Shown: in pieces, positions 18,365-28,586 of the stretch
How the letters are laid out: every line of letters starts with the position of its first letter
How positions within the stretch are numbered: the stretch's first letter is position 1
Assembly (NCBI GenBank): GCA_014728295.1
Contig: WJLW01000024.1
Span: 35,272-99,271 of the forward strand
Origin: Chitinivibrionales bacterium
GTDB lineage: Bacteria; Fibrobacterota; Chitinivibrionia; Chitinivibrionales; WJKA01
Length of the DNA stretch: 64,000 nt
Direction: 5' to 3'
Notes under the pieces: model-generated
What the model was told of the DNA's origin: nothing
What the model saw: only the letters and a program-made list of their open reading frames with translations
The model's database searches: none
Translations under genes and position numbers: made by a program

Positions 18365-19613
18365 CCGTTACTGGTTCCTTGCGGGGGGAGGGGGCGGTGC
18401 TGCGTGGTGATGGTGATGCTACCTCGATTTGCGGAGGTCTTTTACCTTTAAGTAGCTGAAATTCCAGTACGAACCTGTGGGAGAGAGAGGTGAGGGCTTT
18501 TGCGGAACCGGCCTGGGGATTGATATCAGATCTGACAATTCGTTCGCCGCCATCATAGAAATAGCCAAACCACTGTCCGGCGTAATAGATACCGGCTTCG
18601 ATTCCGGAAGCATTTTCAAGCCTTCTCAGGGAGGTCATCCCGATTCGCCAGCTTACACCTGCTCCAAAACCCAGAGCGTCTGAAGCATACCCGTCTGCCT
18701 GGGTACCGATTAACGTGTATACGCTTTTGTAGCCGCCCGGCATCGATCCCGGCATGTCTGCAGTAGTCTTCAATCGCACAATACTGAGCGGATGGACCCG
18801 GACACCGGCATTGATCGAGGTTACATCCGAATTGGTGATAGTGAAATATTTCGTGCTGATGTGTTGTTTGTAGGTTGCTCCCAGCGAAAACGAATAGAGC
18901 GTCAATCGCTGGCTGTATTCTACAAGCTGCTCGAAGGCGGTAGCGGTTCCCGGCAGGGTAATACTCGTGTCTACCTGTACCGAAGCGACAAAAGATTTGA
19001 GCATGAAGAAAAAGGTGGCATCAATGGACAGTCGCTGTTTTGTTGCTGCGTATGGCGTGTACGAAACAGCAATCGGGAAATTGATCGAATAGGCATCGGG
19101 CTGCTCACGTGCCCGGTACACAAACGCTACCGTGTCCGTCAGCGTATCCACACCCGCTATCCGGGAAAAAACAACAGAAGCCGGCAACGCAAAAGAACCC
19201 AATGAATCCGGCAGACCATCTTTCCACAAATCGAAAAGAGGAAAGCTGCCCAGAGACCATCCCGCACCGAATCCCCAGAACGGTTTCTGCCAGAATCGAT
19301 ACGAGGTGTCGGCGGCATAAACCGGTCCGCTTTCGCTCACCGCATCGCCGAGCGTGTCGTGCGCCTGTTTCGGGATTATCAGCAGGGAATCTTTGCCGTG
19401 GAGGCTATCCGCTGAAATTCGTGTTCCCGGCGAGTCTTCGACCGGCAGTGAATCTGCTTCGCCTTCCGATAACGCCACGGCAGATTCGCCCGGCATGACG
19501 TTGGTTGTATCGGCATGCGGGAGGTGGTCGGTGACTCTGCCGGCATGTTGCGCCGGCGCCGCGATCGTAAAGCACATCAGTATCAACCGGCTGTACGCTA
19601 TGAGTTCGGGCAT
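18339..19613 (-). CDS. Predicted outer-membrane / secreted protein of unknown function
   Basis: Signal-like N-terminus, beta-rich C-terminal half; overlaps nth by 26 bp. Confidence 0.6.
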   Translation of the reverse strand: MPELIAYSRLILMCFTIAAPAQHAGRVTDHLPHADTTNVMPGESAVALSEGEADSLPVEDSPGTRISADSLHGKDSLLIIPKQAHDTLGDAVSESGPVYAADTSYRFWQKPFWGFGAGWSLGSFPLFDLWKDGLPDSLGSFALPASVVFSRIAGVDTLTDTVAFVYRAREQPDAYSINFPIAVSYTPYAATKQRLSIDATFFFMLKSFVASVQVDTSITLPGTATAFEQLVEYSQRLTLYSFSLGATYKQHISTKYFTITNSDVTSINAGVRVHPLSIVRLKTTADMPGSMPGGYKSVYTLIGTQADGYASDALGFGAGVSWRIGMTSLRRLENASGIEAGIYYAGQWFGYFYDGGERIVRSDINPQAGSAKALTSLSHRFVLEFQLLKGKRPPQIEVASPSPRSTAPSPRKEPVTDETEKADR

Positions 19614-19614
19614 A

Positions 19615-20868
19615 TCAGTCTATCTCCACCACCACCAGGGTATAATCGTCTTCGTAGGTAAATTGTGATAATTGTTGCTTAATAGCCGGAATCACTTTGT
19701 CAAATTCAAACCGATTGCACTCTTGCAATATTTTTGCGAATTGACGATATCCAAGTACTTTATAATGCTTATCCTGTTGCCCCATTATTTCATATATACC
19801 GTCGGTGAAAAAGTAGAAACGTTCTCCTTTAGTGTAACGGTACCACTGTTGCTCGTATTCCGGATTGTCAATTATACCGACAAAGGTCCCCGCAGCCTCA
19901 AGTGTCGAGACCTTGTGTTCGGCATTCATTGCCAGAGGCTTGGGATGACCTGCCCGTGCGAAATTTATCGTTTTGTTGTGAATGTCAAAAATAGCCCAGA
20001 AGCATGTCAGATAATGATTGGTATTAATATTTGTGTTGAGATCTTTGTTCAAAATGCTGAGCAATTCGTGTGGCGGCATGATGCTCTTCGTGTGATTAAA
20101 AAGGGCCATTTTTGAAATAGTACCGATGAATGCCGAGGCCAGACCATGACCCGATGCATCGCCGATGAATAGGCCAATTTGGCTTTCGCTGAAACGAATA
20201 AAATCATACACATCTCCTCCAACCGCTTCAACCGGATGATACGTCGCGTCTATTTTCAAGCCGGGAACAACGGGGAGTTTTTGTGGCAGCAAGCCCAATT
20301 GTATTTGTCTGGCCAACTCCAATTCCTCTGAAGTCTTGACTTGCTCAATTTGCAGTCGTTTGGTTGTCTGTGCCAGATCAACATTTTGTTGTTCAAGCTC
20401 TATTTTCAATCGCTCGAGTTCGGTGATGTCGCGAACATTCTCTACGATTGCGTCGGATCTCACTTTTTGTTCGCTGAAAGGGTAGAACGTCAACGTTACA
20501 AAACCGGACCCGGGATTGCGCGGGTGCGGCGAGCGTTCCGCAAAACGCTTTGCTCCGGTATCCAAAACTTCGAGCATGCGACAATCTTCGCAGGGGGTTT
20601 TTCTCTCACGCAATACCTGGTAGCAACGTTTGTGCAATACCTCCCAATATGATTTTCCGACCAATTCTGTGTATGCCCGGTTGACTCGCAATATGCGGTA
20701 GTCGCTGTCGATAATTGCAAGCGGGTCGATGATTGAGTCGAATGCCGCTTCAAGGTGAAGCTTGCTTTTGTAAATAAGGTGCAACGGATATTTGCGGTAC
20801 AGGAAAACGCCCATTACGGCTGCAACCACTAAACCCGCACACAGCGTGTAAAATAATACCACAATCAT
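19615..20868 (-). CDS. PAS domain + SpoIIE/PP2C-type serine phosphatase
   Basis: PAS region 'FDSIIDPLAIIDSDYRILRVNRAYTELVG'; RsbU/SpoIIE body 'VGGDVYDFIRFSESQIGLFIGDASGHGLASAF...FYFFTDGIYE'; ATGA overlap with tsaB stop. Confidence 0.88.
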   Translation of the reverse strand: MIVVLFYTLCAGLVVAAVMGVFLYRKYPLHLIYKSKLHLEAAFDSIIDPLAIIDSDYRILRVNRAYTELVGKSYWEVLHKRCYQVLRERKTPCEDCRMLEVLDTGAKRFAERSPHPRNPGSGFVTLTFYPFSEQKVRSDAIVENVRDITELERLKIELEQQNVDLAQTTKRLQIEQVKTSEELELARQIQLGLLPQKLPVVPGLKIDATYHPVEAVGGDVYDFIRFSESQIGLFIGDASGHGLASAFIGTISKMALFNHTKSIMPPHELLSILNKDLNTNINTNHYLTCFWAIFDIHNKTINFARAGHPKPLAMNAEHKVSTLEAAGTFVGIIDNPEYEQQWYRYTKGERFYFFTDGIYEIMGQQDKHYKVLGYRQFAKILQECNRFEFDKVIPAIKQQLSQFTYEDDYTLVVVEID

Positions 20869-21557
20869 GCAAGAGACGCTTTCGACATTTTTGTAAAATT
20901 TGGCATAGCCAGGTAACACGGCTCAATTGCAGACGGGAGGAGCCAGGGTGTATTCTTGTGTTGACTTGCACGAATACACCCCCAGCCGCGCTGCAGGCCC
21001 GACGTCTCGGCCCGCAAGACGCGTGGCGATTCGGCAAGAAAATCGAAACACGTGCTTTTGGCGTATCCCAGGATATCGATAATTATGCGGTCTTCGGGGC
21101 CGATGTGCTGTTTGAATTGGTCTCCATCGGTAAGGCGATCCGGGCTCAGGCGTTTGGTTTGCCCGTTGCTTCTCTCGAATCGGGCCCAGTAAATTGTGCC
21201 CTTGCGTGCATCAAAGGCAACGGTGAGAGGGCCATCTTCCGCAAGCGATGCGCAGGCGACACTCTGCAATGATGAAACACCCGCAACCTTCAGAGCGGTG
21301 TTGCAGGTGAAGCCCTTCACAAATGCAATCCCTATGCGCAGACCGGTGAACGATCCAGGCCCGATTGCCAGCGCGATATGCTTTATGCGATCCGCTCCAA
21401 CGCCGTGTGCATTGAGCATAAACGCCACGGCTTGCGTGATCTGTTCTGCATGTGAATTGCGAACATACCGTGAATAGGTTGCTATGAGTTGCCTCTCCGC
21501 GGCCAGGGCGATGCTTAATTCAACCGAAGATGTATCAATTCCCAGTATCAAGCTCAT
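20865..21557 (-). CDS. tsaB: tRNA threonylcarbamoyladenosine biosynthesis protein TsaB
   Basis: 'LGIDTSS...HAEQITQAVAFML...AIGPGSFTGLRIGIAFVKGF'. Confidence 0.93.
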   Translation of the reverse strand: MSLILGIDTSSVELSIALAAERQLIATYSRYVRNSHAEQITQAVAFMLNAHGVGADRIKHIALAIGPGSFTGLRIGIAFVKGFTCNTALKVAGVSSLQSVACASLAEDGPLTVAFDARKGTIYWARFERSNGQTKRLSPDRLTDGDQFKQHIGPEDRIIIDILGYAKSTCFDFLAESPRVLRAETSGLQRGWGCIRASQHKNTPWLLPSAIEPCYLAMPNFTKMSKASLA

Positions 21558-21587
21558 AGAAGCAATCCTGGTAGTTGCGCAGGATGG

Positions 21588-22610
21588 TTATCCGGCAAGT
21601 GCAGTGTGTATGAGTAGGTCAAGCAGTTCACGGTATGTCCCGCCCCGGGCCTGGAAAGCTTTGGGAACCAGGGAGTTCAGGGTCAGTCCAGGTATGGAAT
21701 TTGTCTCAAGAACATAGCAGATGTTTTCGGCCACGATGATATCGGTACGCGACAGACCTGCACATTCGAGCAGAACATGGGCTCTTCGTGCCGAACACTG
21801 AATGCGTTCCAACAGCTCCGGCGAACGGGGCGCGGGTACCAGCTCTTCACATGCGCCGGAATCGTATTTGGCTTCGTAGTCAAAAAAGGCAGATTTCCGG
21901 GGGCGAATTTCCACCACCGGCAGCACGTCAAGGCTGCCGTCGGGCCTTTCCAGTACGGGACACGAAAATTCTATTCCGGAAATAGTCGACTCGATGAGGA
22001 TTGCCTTGGCATGCTGCCGGTATTCGTCGAGCAAACTCTGCAGTTCGCCTCGATTCTCTGCTTTTCCCATCAGTTTGCTGGAGCCGGACTGTGGACATTT
22101 GACGAAGCAGGGATAGCCATGCCTGGCTTCCAGCGTATCGAGAGTATTTTCGGGACAACGTGGGCCGAATATTGACCAGGGGGGGGTGGCTAGTCCATTC
22201 TGCTCGTACAGGTATTTGCAGGCGATTTTATTCAGGGCGAGGGAGCTGGCGAACACGCCGGAACCGGTATAGGGTATGCCGATGGTTTCAAGATACCCCT
22301 GGATGCTGCCGTCTTCGCCGAACTCACCATGCAATGCCAGGAATGCAATGTCGCAGTCCTGCCAGACGTGCCTGGAATCGGCGGGGTGAAATGGTCCGCT
22401 GAAGCATGAAGAGGCATCCGGAGATGAAAATGCATCCGATGGAGGAATTTTATCCCGGCAGTCGCAACAGTAAAATTGCTTTGCCGGTGAAACAACCACG
22501 GCGCGCACGGCGTACGAGCCTGTATTCAGATGGGAGATGACCTGTTGCCCGGAAAGCAGTGATATGTCATGCTCGGCGGACGGTCCGCCCATCACGACTG
22601 CAACGTTCAT
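21588..22610 (-). CDS. ddl: D-alanine--D-alanine ligase
   Basis: 'VVMGGPSAEHDISLLSG', 'HGEFGEDGSIQGYLETIGIPYTGSGV', 'ETNSIPGLT'. Confidence 0.93.
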   Translation of the reverse strand: MNVAVVMGGPSAEHDISLLSGQQVISHLNTGSYAVRAVVVSPAKQFYCCDCRDKIPPSDAFSSPDASSCFSGPFHPADSRHVWQDCDIAFLALHGEFGEDGSIQGYLETIGIPYTGSGVFASSLALNKIACKYLYEQNGLATPPWSIFGPRCPENTLDTLEARHGYPCFVKCPQSGSSKLMGKAENRGELQSLLDEYRQHAKAILIESTISGIEFSCPVLERPDGSLDVLPVVEIRPRKSAFFDYEAKYDSGACEELVPAPRSPELLERIQCSARRAHVLLECAGLSRTDIIVAENICYVLETNSIPGLTLNSLVPKAFQARGGTYRELLDLLIHTALAG

Positions 22611-22622
22611 GTGCTGTTCTCC

Positions 22623-24092
22623 TTACGGGGCCAATTTATCAAGCAGGTAATTGCGCGCATTATCAAGGCCGATGCGTTCCTGTTGCATCGAATCCCGTTC
22701 TCTGACGGTTATGGTATTATCTTCAAGTGTTTGCGAGTCGATTGTCAAGCAGTAGGGCGTACCTATTTCATCCTGACGGCGATAGCGGCGCCCCACGGCC
22801 CCGCTCTCGTCGTAAAAAACCCGAAAAAAGCGTTGCAGATCTGCGGTCAGCTTTCTGGCGATGTCATCCATTCCGTCGCGTTTGACAAGGGGCAATACTG
22901 CGGCTTTCATGGGCGCCAGGCGGGGGTGGAAATGCATGACCGTACGTTTTTCTTCTTTGCCGTCGGCGGCACCAATCTGCTCTTCGGCATAGGCCGCGCA
23001 GATCGCCGCCATGCAGGTGCGACTTGCCCCGATTGAGGTTTCGATTACATAGGGGAGGTAATGTTCTTTAGATGCGTCGTCGAAATACTTCAGCGTCTTG
23101 CCGGAGAACTCCTCATGACGCGACAGGTCAAAATCGGTACGGCTGTGAATGCCTTCCACCTCGCCGAAACCGAAGGGAAAATCAAATTCTAAATCATAGG
23201 CTGCTTTTGCGTAGTGGGCCAGTTTGTCGTGTTGGTGCCACTTGAGCTTGTTTGTGCTGAAGCCGAGGTTGAGAAACCAGTTCATCCGCTGCTCACGCCA
23301 ATATTCAAACCATTCGTCTTCGTCTCCTGGTTTGACGAAGAACTGCATTTCCATCTGCTCGAACTCGCGGGTGCGGAAGAGAAAGTTTTTCGTATTAATC
23401 TCATTGCGAAATGCTTTGCCGATCTGCGCAATGCCGAACGGCAGTTTTTGACGCGTGGAGTTGAGTACGTTGAAAAAATTGACGAAAATACCCTGCGCAG
23501 TTTCGGGACGAAGATAGACTACCGAAGAGGCATCTTCAAGCGGGCCAACGTGGGTTTTGAACATCAGATTGAACTGGCGTGCCGCAGTGAACGACTCGCC
23601 AGCGCCGCAGTTGGGGCAAGCGACCATGGTCGTTATGATTTTTTCAGCAATCTCATCATCTGCAATGCGCCGGGCGAATTCATCGACAACACGACTGTCC
23701 TGCTGCCGGCCTGCGAAAGCCTCCGGCTCCAGGGTGCGCAGAATTTTCTTTTTTGCCTTGAGCGCAAGCTCCTCGAGCAAAATGTCGAGGCGAAATCGCG
23801 CTTTGCACGATTTGCAGTCAACCATCGGGTCGGTAAAATTGGCTACGTGACCGGAAGCTTCCCAGACTTTGGGGTGCATGAGAATCGCGGCGTCGACGCC
23901 TTCGACATCGGCGCGCAGCGTCATGGCGCGCCACCACTCCTGTTTGAGGTTGTTAAGAAGCTCGACTCCCAGCGGGCCGTAATCCCAGCAGCCGTTCAGG
24001 CCGCCATAAATTTCACTGGATTGGAATACGAAGCCCCGCCTCTTGCACAACGATACGATCGTTGACATAAGATCGGGCTGATGCTTGCTCAT
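22623..24092 (-). CDS. glyS: Glycine--tRNA ligase (single-chain type)
   Basis: 'GFVFQSSEIYGGLNGCWDYGPLGVELLNNLKQEWW', 'YLRPETAQGIFVNF', 'REFEQMEMQFF'. Confidence 0.95.
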   Translation of the reverse strand: MSKHQPDLMSTIVSLCKRRGFVFQSSEIYGGLNGCWDYGPLGVELLNNLKQEWWRAMTLRADVEGVDAAILMHPKVWEASGHVANFTDPMVDCKSCKARFRLDILLEELALKAKKKILRTLEPEAFAGRQQDSRVVDEFARRIADDEIAEKIITTMVACPNCGAGESFTAARQFNLMFKTHVGPLEDASSVVYLRPETAQGIFVNFFNVLNSTRQKLPFGIAQIGKAFRNEINTKNFLFRTREFEQMEMQFFVKPGDEDEWFEYWREQRMNWFLNLGFSTNKLKWHQHDKLAHYAKAAYDLEFDFPFGFGEVEGIHSRTDFDLSRHEEFSGKTLKYFDDASKEHYLPYVIETSIGASRTCMAAICAAYAEEQIGAADGKEEKRTVMHFHPRLAPMKAAVLPLVKRDGMDDIARKLTADLQRFFRVFYDESGAVGRRYRRQDEIGTPYCLTIDSQTLEDNTITVRERDSMQQERIGLDNARNYLLDKLAP

Positions 24093-24126
24093 AGATGATT
24101 CCTTGGGTTAATGTGTTCCGGGCCGA

Positions 24127-25095
24127 TCAGGCGCGGTGCTTTGCCATATTTTGCGCCAGGCGAGTCTTGATGGGCGTATGGGAGTCAATGGCAAAATCTT
24201 TACCGGTTATCATTTCGTACAGCCTGATGTAGCGGGACGACAATTCGACCACCAGATCGTCCGGGGCCGGGGGAAGCTCGGGATCATTATACGGATCGCA
24301 ATTGTCTTTGAACCATAGACGCAGAAATTCCTTGTCGATATTTTCGGGCTCTTTTCCTTCTGCGAATCTGGCTTCGTAGGATTCGGCCAGCCAGTATCGG
24401 GATGAATCGGGGGTGTGTATTTCGTCAATCAGGATCAGGTTGTCGCTTTCGTCAATGCCCAGCTCGTATTTGGTGTCGACGAGAATTAATCCGTGCTGCG
24501 CTGCAATTTCGGTTCCGCGCCGGAACAGCGCAAACGCTATTTCAGCCGCATTCTGCCAGACATCCTTTGGAAGAATGCCGCGATCGACAATCTCCCGGGC
24601 CGAAATCGACTCGTCATGCTCTTCGTCTTTGGTGGTAGGCGTAAGAATCGGCGCATCGAAGTTCTGATTTTTCACCATGCCGTCGGGCAGCACATTGCCG
24701 CATATATTGCGGACGCCGTTGCTGTATTGCGTCCATGCCGCGGTTGAGGTCGATCCGGTCAGGTAGCCGCGCATGACAAATTCGATGGGCAGGACCGTGC
24801 ATTTTTTGCCGATGGTAACATTGGGGTCGGGAATGTCAAGTACATGGTTGTTGACGATATCGGCCGTCTGTTCGAACCAGAACGCGGAAACCTGATTGAG
24901 CACCTGACCCTTGAAAGGGATGCTGGCCAGAACCCGGTCGAACGCGCTTTGCCGATCGGTAGTGATCAACGCAAGCCTGTCGCCCAGATCGTATATATCT
25001 CTGACTTTACCGACCTGGCGACCGGGCAGATCCAGGAAATCCGTCGTGGTGAGGCAGTTATTCAGATTGGTACGAATGATGTCTTTGGGGATCAT
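24127..25095 (-). CDS. purC: Phosphoribosylaminoimidazolesuccinocarboxamide synthase
   Basis: 'GKVRDIYDLGDRLALITTDRQSAFDRVLASIPFKGQVLNQ', 'VMRGYLTGSTSTAAW'. Confidence 0.95.
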   Translation of the reverse strand: MIPKDIIRTNLNNCLTTTDFLDLPGRQVGKVRDIYDLGDRLALITTDRQSAFDRVLASIPFKGQVLNQVSAFWFEQTADIVNNHVLDIPDPNVTIGKKCTVLPIEFVMRGYLTGSTSTAAWTQYSNGVRNICGNVLPDGMVKNQNFDAPILTPTTKDEEHDESISAREIVDRGILPKDVWQNAAEIAFALFRRGTEIAAQHGLILVDTKYELGIDESDNLILIDEIHTPDSSRYWLAESYEARFAEGKEPENIDKEFLRLWFKDNCDPYNDPELPPAPDDLVVELSSRYIRLYEMITGKDFAIDSHTPIKTRLAQNMAKHRA

Positions 25096-25191
25096 AATTT
25101 AAACCTTCCGCATTAAAAATCTTATCAAAAATGAGCTTGTAAAATAACTTTCGGCGCACCCGATTCCACGCTTTCCGACTTTGACTGCCAA

Positions 25192-26133
25192 TCAAAATAC
25201 CAGGGCGCGATTTGCAATATGCATCACTTGTGCCTTGTAGCTTCGCGCTGCTGCGGGGGAATTTTGCCTGAAATGGCGGATCGGGATATACTTTTGCAGT
25301 TCATACAGCAGGTAGAAAACCGTGCGAGTTTGAGCTGCGGCGCTATTGTCGCGGGCTGATCCGTACCCCTCCCAGAAGGCCGGTTCGGATATGCCGCAGT
25401 AATCAAGCACGGCAAATTCAATTTCGGGGTCGCCCCACACGGCCCGGTCCCAGTCGATCAGTCCGGCTACGCTGTTGTGCCTGTCAATTAGTATGTTCTC
25501 GGCCCACACGTCCATGTGCAGCAGTGAAGATTTTACCGGTCGGTCGAAGAGATGAATGTGGGTGGCCAGCAGCGATTTCATGTGATGGCCTTCCTCCGGG
25601 GAGTAGTGCCCGCTGGCTATGACGTCATCGATGAGTTTATGCCACATCAGATAGAACGCATCGATCCAGCTCCGTTGCGGAGGGTGAGGATGATGCTGGC
25701 CGACATAGCCGTAGCTCTCGGATGTCCGGCCGTGCGCCTGTCGCAGATAATTCCCGATTTCACTGAGCACGTTCGCTTTGGATGCCGGACGCTGACTCAA
25801 CGGGTCGCCGTAAATGCGCTCCATAATCAGATAATCGCTTTCAATCAGTTCATGCGATTCGTCGAATGCAAGTATGCGGGGAACCGGAATTGATGTTGTG
25901 TCGAGCAGCACCTGATGAATGCCGGGCTCCTGTTTCATCATGTTGCGCTCGTAGAACAGGCAGAATGTATCCTGGGGCGGAGCTATGCGCAGGACATATT
26001 CTGCATCCGGCGCGGTAACGAACCAGGAAGTGTTGAATCTGCCCGTCAGAATACGGCTGAAAACCAGCTCGTTTGGATCGTACGGGAGATGACGGGTGAT
26101 ACACTGTGTCAATATTGCGTCGCTGAAGGCCAT
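25192..26133 (-). CDS. Aminoglycoside phosphotransferase-family kinase
   Basis: 'LLHMDVWAENILIDRHNSVAGLIDWDRAVWGDPEIEFA' (APH catalytic and metal-binding motifs). Confidence 0.85.
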   Translation of the reverse strand: MAFSDAILTQCITRHLPYDPNELVFSRILTGRFNTSWFVTAPDAEYVLRIAPPQDTFCLFYERNMMKQEPGIHQVLLDTTSIPVPRILAFDESHELIESDYLIMERIYGDPLSQRPASKANVLSEIGNYLRQAHGRTSESYGYVGQHHPHPPQRSWIDAFYLMWHKLIDDVIASGHYSPEEGHHMKSLLATHIHLFDRPVKSSLLHMDVWAENILIDRHNSVAGLIDWDRAVWGDPEIEFAVLDYCGISEPAFWEGYGSARDNSAAAQTRTVFYLLYELQKYIPIRHFRQNSPAAARSYKAQVMHIANRALVF

Positions 26134-26261
26134 GCTGTCATTTTTCTTTAGATACCGGCTGCAGCCGATATCTCACAATATAAAAAGGGATCAATTCTGC
26201 CGGGAGCGAAATTGCGGGATGCTGTTGATCCTATGCAAAAAGCAAAGGCAAATCTGTTCGC

Positions 26262-27749
26262 CTACGGCAAGGTATCCGCAATGCCCCAAGCTCCGCTTTT
26301 CGCCATCCAGTTGAACGCCTGTTTCAAGGTGTCAAGCGGTACGGCGCCGGTTGCATCGATGAAATTGTGGTAAATATCACCGATATCCGCCCCCGATTCC
26401 CGTTCGATATGTTCGCGATACTCGCTCCAGGAGAATGCACCCCCCTCATGCTGCTGCACGAACGGGCCGATCACCTCATCGAGGGTCGAGTTTCCCGCGG
26501 TCGCCTGCATAATGCGGGTGTCAAGTAACATGTTGACTTGGGCGCCTTTCATGTAGATTAGCTTGCCGAAACTTGCGCCCTCTTCAAATAAATTGACGCG
26601 TGCATATTCGTCCGTCAATTTATACTTTTTGACTTCATCTCTGCCGGAATAATTTTGCGTGACCAGTTCGTCGATTACGGGAGGCAGTGCCGCAACTTCA
26701 TTGCGTTTGGCAATCAGGTATCCAAGATAGGTTGCCGTGCCTTCTTTCCACCAGGGCATATCGACATCGCCGGTACGCACACCAACCCAGGCATGCGCCA
26801 GCTCGTGGGCCAGAACCATATTGAAAACGTCGAGCGAATCGATATGCGGCGGATCCAGTTGCGTGAACGCGTACATGCCTTCAAGCCCGCCCTTGTTTGC
26901 ACCGCGCAGGATGACGGTTAGCGGGGCGTTGTCGATCGTGCCGAACGATGCGCTCAAATCACCGACAATCTCCGCAAAGTCGTCCGCTATCCGGCGCGCC
27001 AGGTCGCTGTCGATACTGATCGTTGGTTCGATTGACACAAAGCGAAACGCCTGCCCGTTGGCGGTGCGTTGCGAAAGGATTCGTGTATTGGCCTCACTGC
27101 GGTCGATGATTGCCGACATGGAAAAAAGCAGTTGATAAGGGTTGTCAAATGCAACTTGTTGCGGGTCACCCAGAAGCACAAGCTCGTCGGCAATATCCCA
27201 GAACACCTCCAGGTCGAAGGACGTGCGCCATATGTCAATTAAACCGGGGCTGGTGTAAGGAACGATGAACAGGTGGGCGCCCCTGATCCAGCCGCCGGTA
27301 GCCGACACTGCCGGGATACCCATGTAATCGCGCTGGGTGGCATAATTGAGCGTGACATGGTAGCTGATACGCACCGGCACCTCACGTGCTGCAAATGCAA
27401 ATGTCATGCTCGTAATGTTTCCGGTTCGTATGCTGTCGAAGGAAACTGATACCTTTTCATTCGCGCGATTGACTATTTTGATGTTATGAAAATTTCTTCC
27501 CGTTTGGTCAAGCATCGGGTTGTCCGCATACAGCGGCGGCACGATAAATCGCACGGAATCCCCCGCTGGCCGGGAGCCGAGCGTTGCCATAATCGAAATA
27601 CTGTCCCGCGGCAGCCCGGAAATAGAAACTCGATAGTGGATTCCGTCAGTCGGTGCGGTCCATGGGCCCGGCTCTGTCGGTTGCTGACTGCAGCCTATTA
27701 TGACAACTATCGGGAACGCACTGATCAAGCATTTATATCTAAAACGCAC
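26262..27749 (-). CDS. Lipoprotein with gluzincin-type (peptidase MA-like) metallopeptidase domain
   Basis: 'VVIIGCSQQP' lipobox; 'LAHELAHAWVGVRTGDVDMPWWKEGTATYLGY' HExxH plus downstream Glu. Confidence 0.8.
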   Translation of the reverse strand: MRFRYKCLISAFPIVVIIGCSQQPTEPGPWTAPTDGIHYRVSISGLPRDSISIMATLGSRPAGDSVRFIVPPLYADNPMLDQTGRNFHNIKIVNRANEKVSVSFDSIRTGNITSMTFAFAAREVPVRISYHVTLNYATQRDYMGIPAVSATGGWIRGAHLFIVPYTSPGLIDIWRTSFDLEVFWDIADELVLLGDPQQVAFDNPYQLLFSMSAIIDRSEANTRILSQRTANGQAFRFVSIEPTISIDSDLARRIADDFAEIVGDLSASFGTIDNAPLTVILRGANKGGLEGMYAFTQLDPPHIDSLDVFNMVLAHELAHAWVGVRTGDVDMPWWKEGTATYLGYLIAKRNEVAALPPVIDELVTQNYSGRDEVKKYKLTDEYARVNLFEEGASFGKLIYMKGAQVNMLLDTRIMQATAGNSTLDEVIGPFVQQHEGGAFSWSEYREHIERESGADIGDIYHNFIDATGAVPLDTLKQAFNWMAKSGAWGIADTLP

Positions 27750-27849
27750 TTATGGTTGCCTTTCAAAAAAGTCAGCGTATCCGGCTTGCAATAACCCTTG
27801 AGTAATAATATAATTTCAAAGGCTATTCACATTTCCAGCAGACTGATTC

Positions 27850-28581
27850 ATGAGATACGCCATTGTATCCGACATTCACGGGAATAAAGAAGCCCTCCTG
27901 GCAGTAGTCAAGGACACTGAAAAGCGTCTGATCGACGAGGTAATCTGTCTAGGCGATGTCGTCGGCTATTATCCGGATCCGGAAGCCTGTATCGATATCG
28001 TCCGGGAGAGCACTTCTTCCTGCCTGGCGGGAAATCATGATTATGCTGCTATCGGGAGGGTGGATACCAAAACATTTACCTACTACGCCTATACGGCTAT
28101 GGAGTGGACAAAAAAGAATCTTTCCGAAAAATCAAAAGATTATCTTGCATCGTTGCCGCTGACCGTGCGGCGCGAAAATCTCTTTTTCAGCCACTCGTCT
28201 CCCTCGACCCGCGAGCCCTGGGCCTATGTTTTTCCGGACAGCGAACTGGCGGTGTATGAGGCATTCAGCGCGCTTACCTGTCAATTGAGTTTCATCGGCC
28301 ACACGCATTGGCCTTCAATCATGTATCAGGAAGACGAAAAAATTATTCTGCACTCCGATCATTCGATCGACATGAAAGATAACTGTTTTTATCTTGTCAA
28401 CGTAGGATCGGTCGGCCAGCCCCGTGATTTCGATCCGCGTTCCTGTTATGCAATTTTCGACAGTCGCCTCAGACGCATCGAGCTGGTAAGAGTCGAATAT
28501 GATTTTACCCTCACGCAAAGGAAAATTGTCGAGAATAATCTGCCGCTGTTCCTGGCCGAGCGCCTGGAAAAAGGCCGATAA
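27850..28581 (+). CDS. Calcineurin-like metallophosphoesterase (YfcE-type)
   Basis: 'AIVSDIHGNKEALLAVV', 'CLGDVVGYYPDP', 'GNHDYAA', 'FIGHTHWP'. Confidence 0.92.
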   Translation: MRYAIVSDIHGNKEALLAVVKDTEKRLIDEVICLGDVVGYYPDPEACIDIVRESTSSCLAGNHDYAAIGRVDTKTFTYYAYTAMEWTKKNLSEKSKDYLASLPLTVRRENLFFSHSSPSTREPWAYVFPDSELAVYEAFSALTCQLSFIGHTHWPSIMYQEDEKIILHSDHSIDMKDNCFYLVNVGSVGQPRDFDPRSCYAIFDSRLRRIELVRVEYDFTLTQRKIVENNLPLFLAERLEKGR

Positions 28582-28586
28582 CGAAT

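Noticed and set aside
23214-24065. 283-aa plus-strand ORF
   Set aside because: Antisense to glyS, which is unambiguous.
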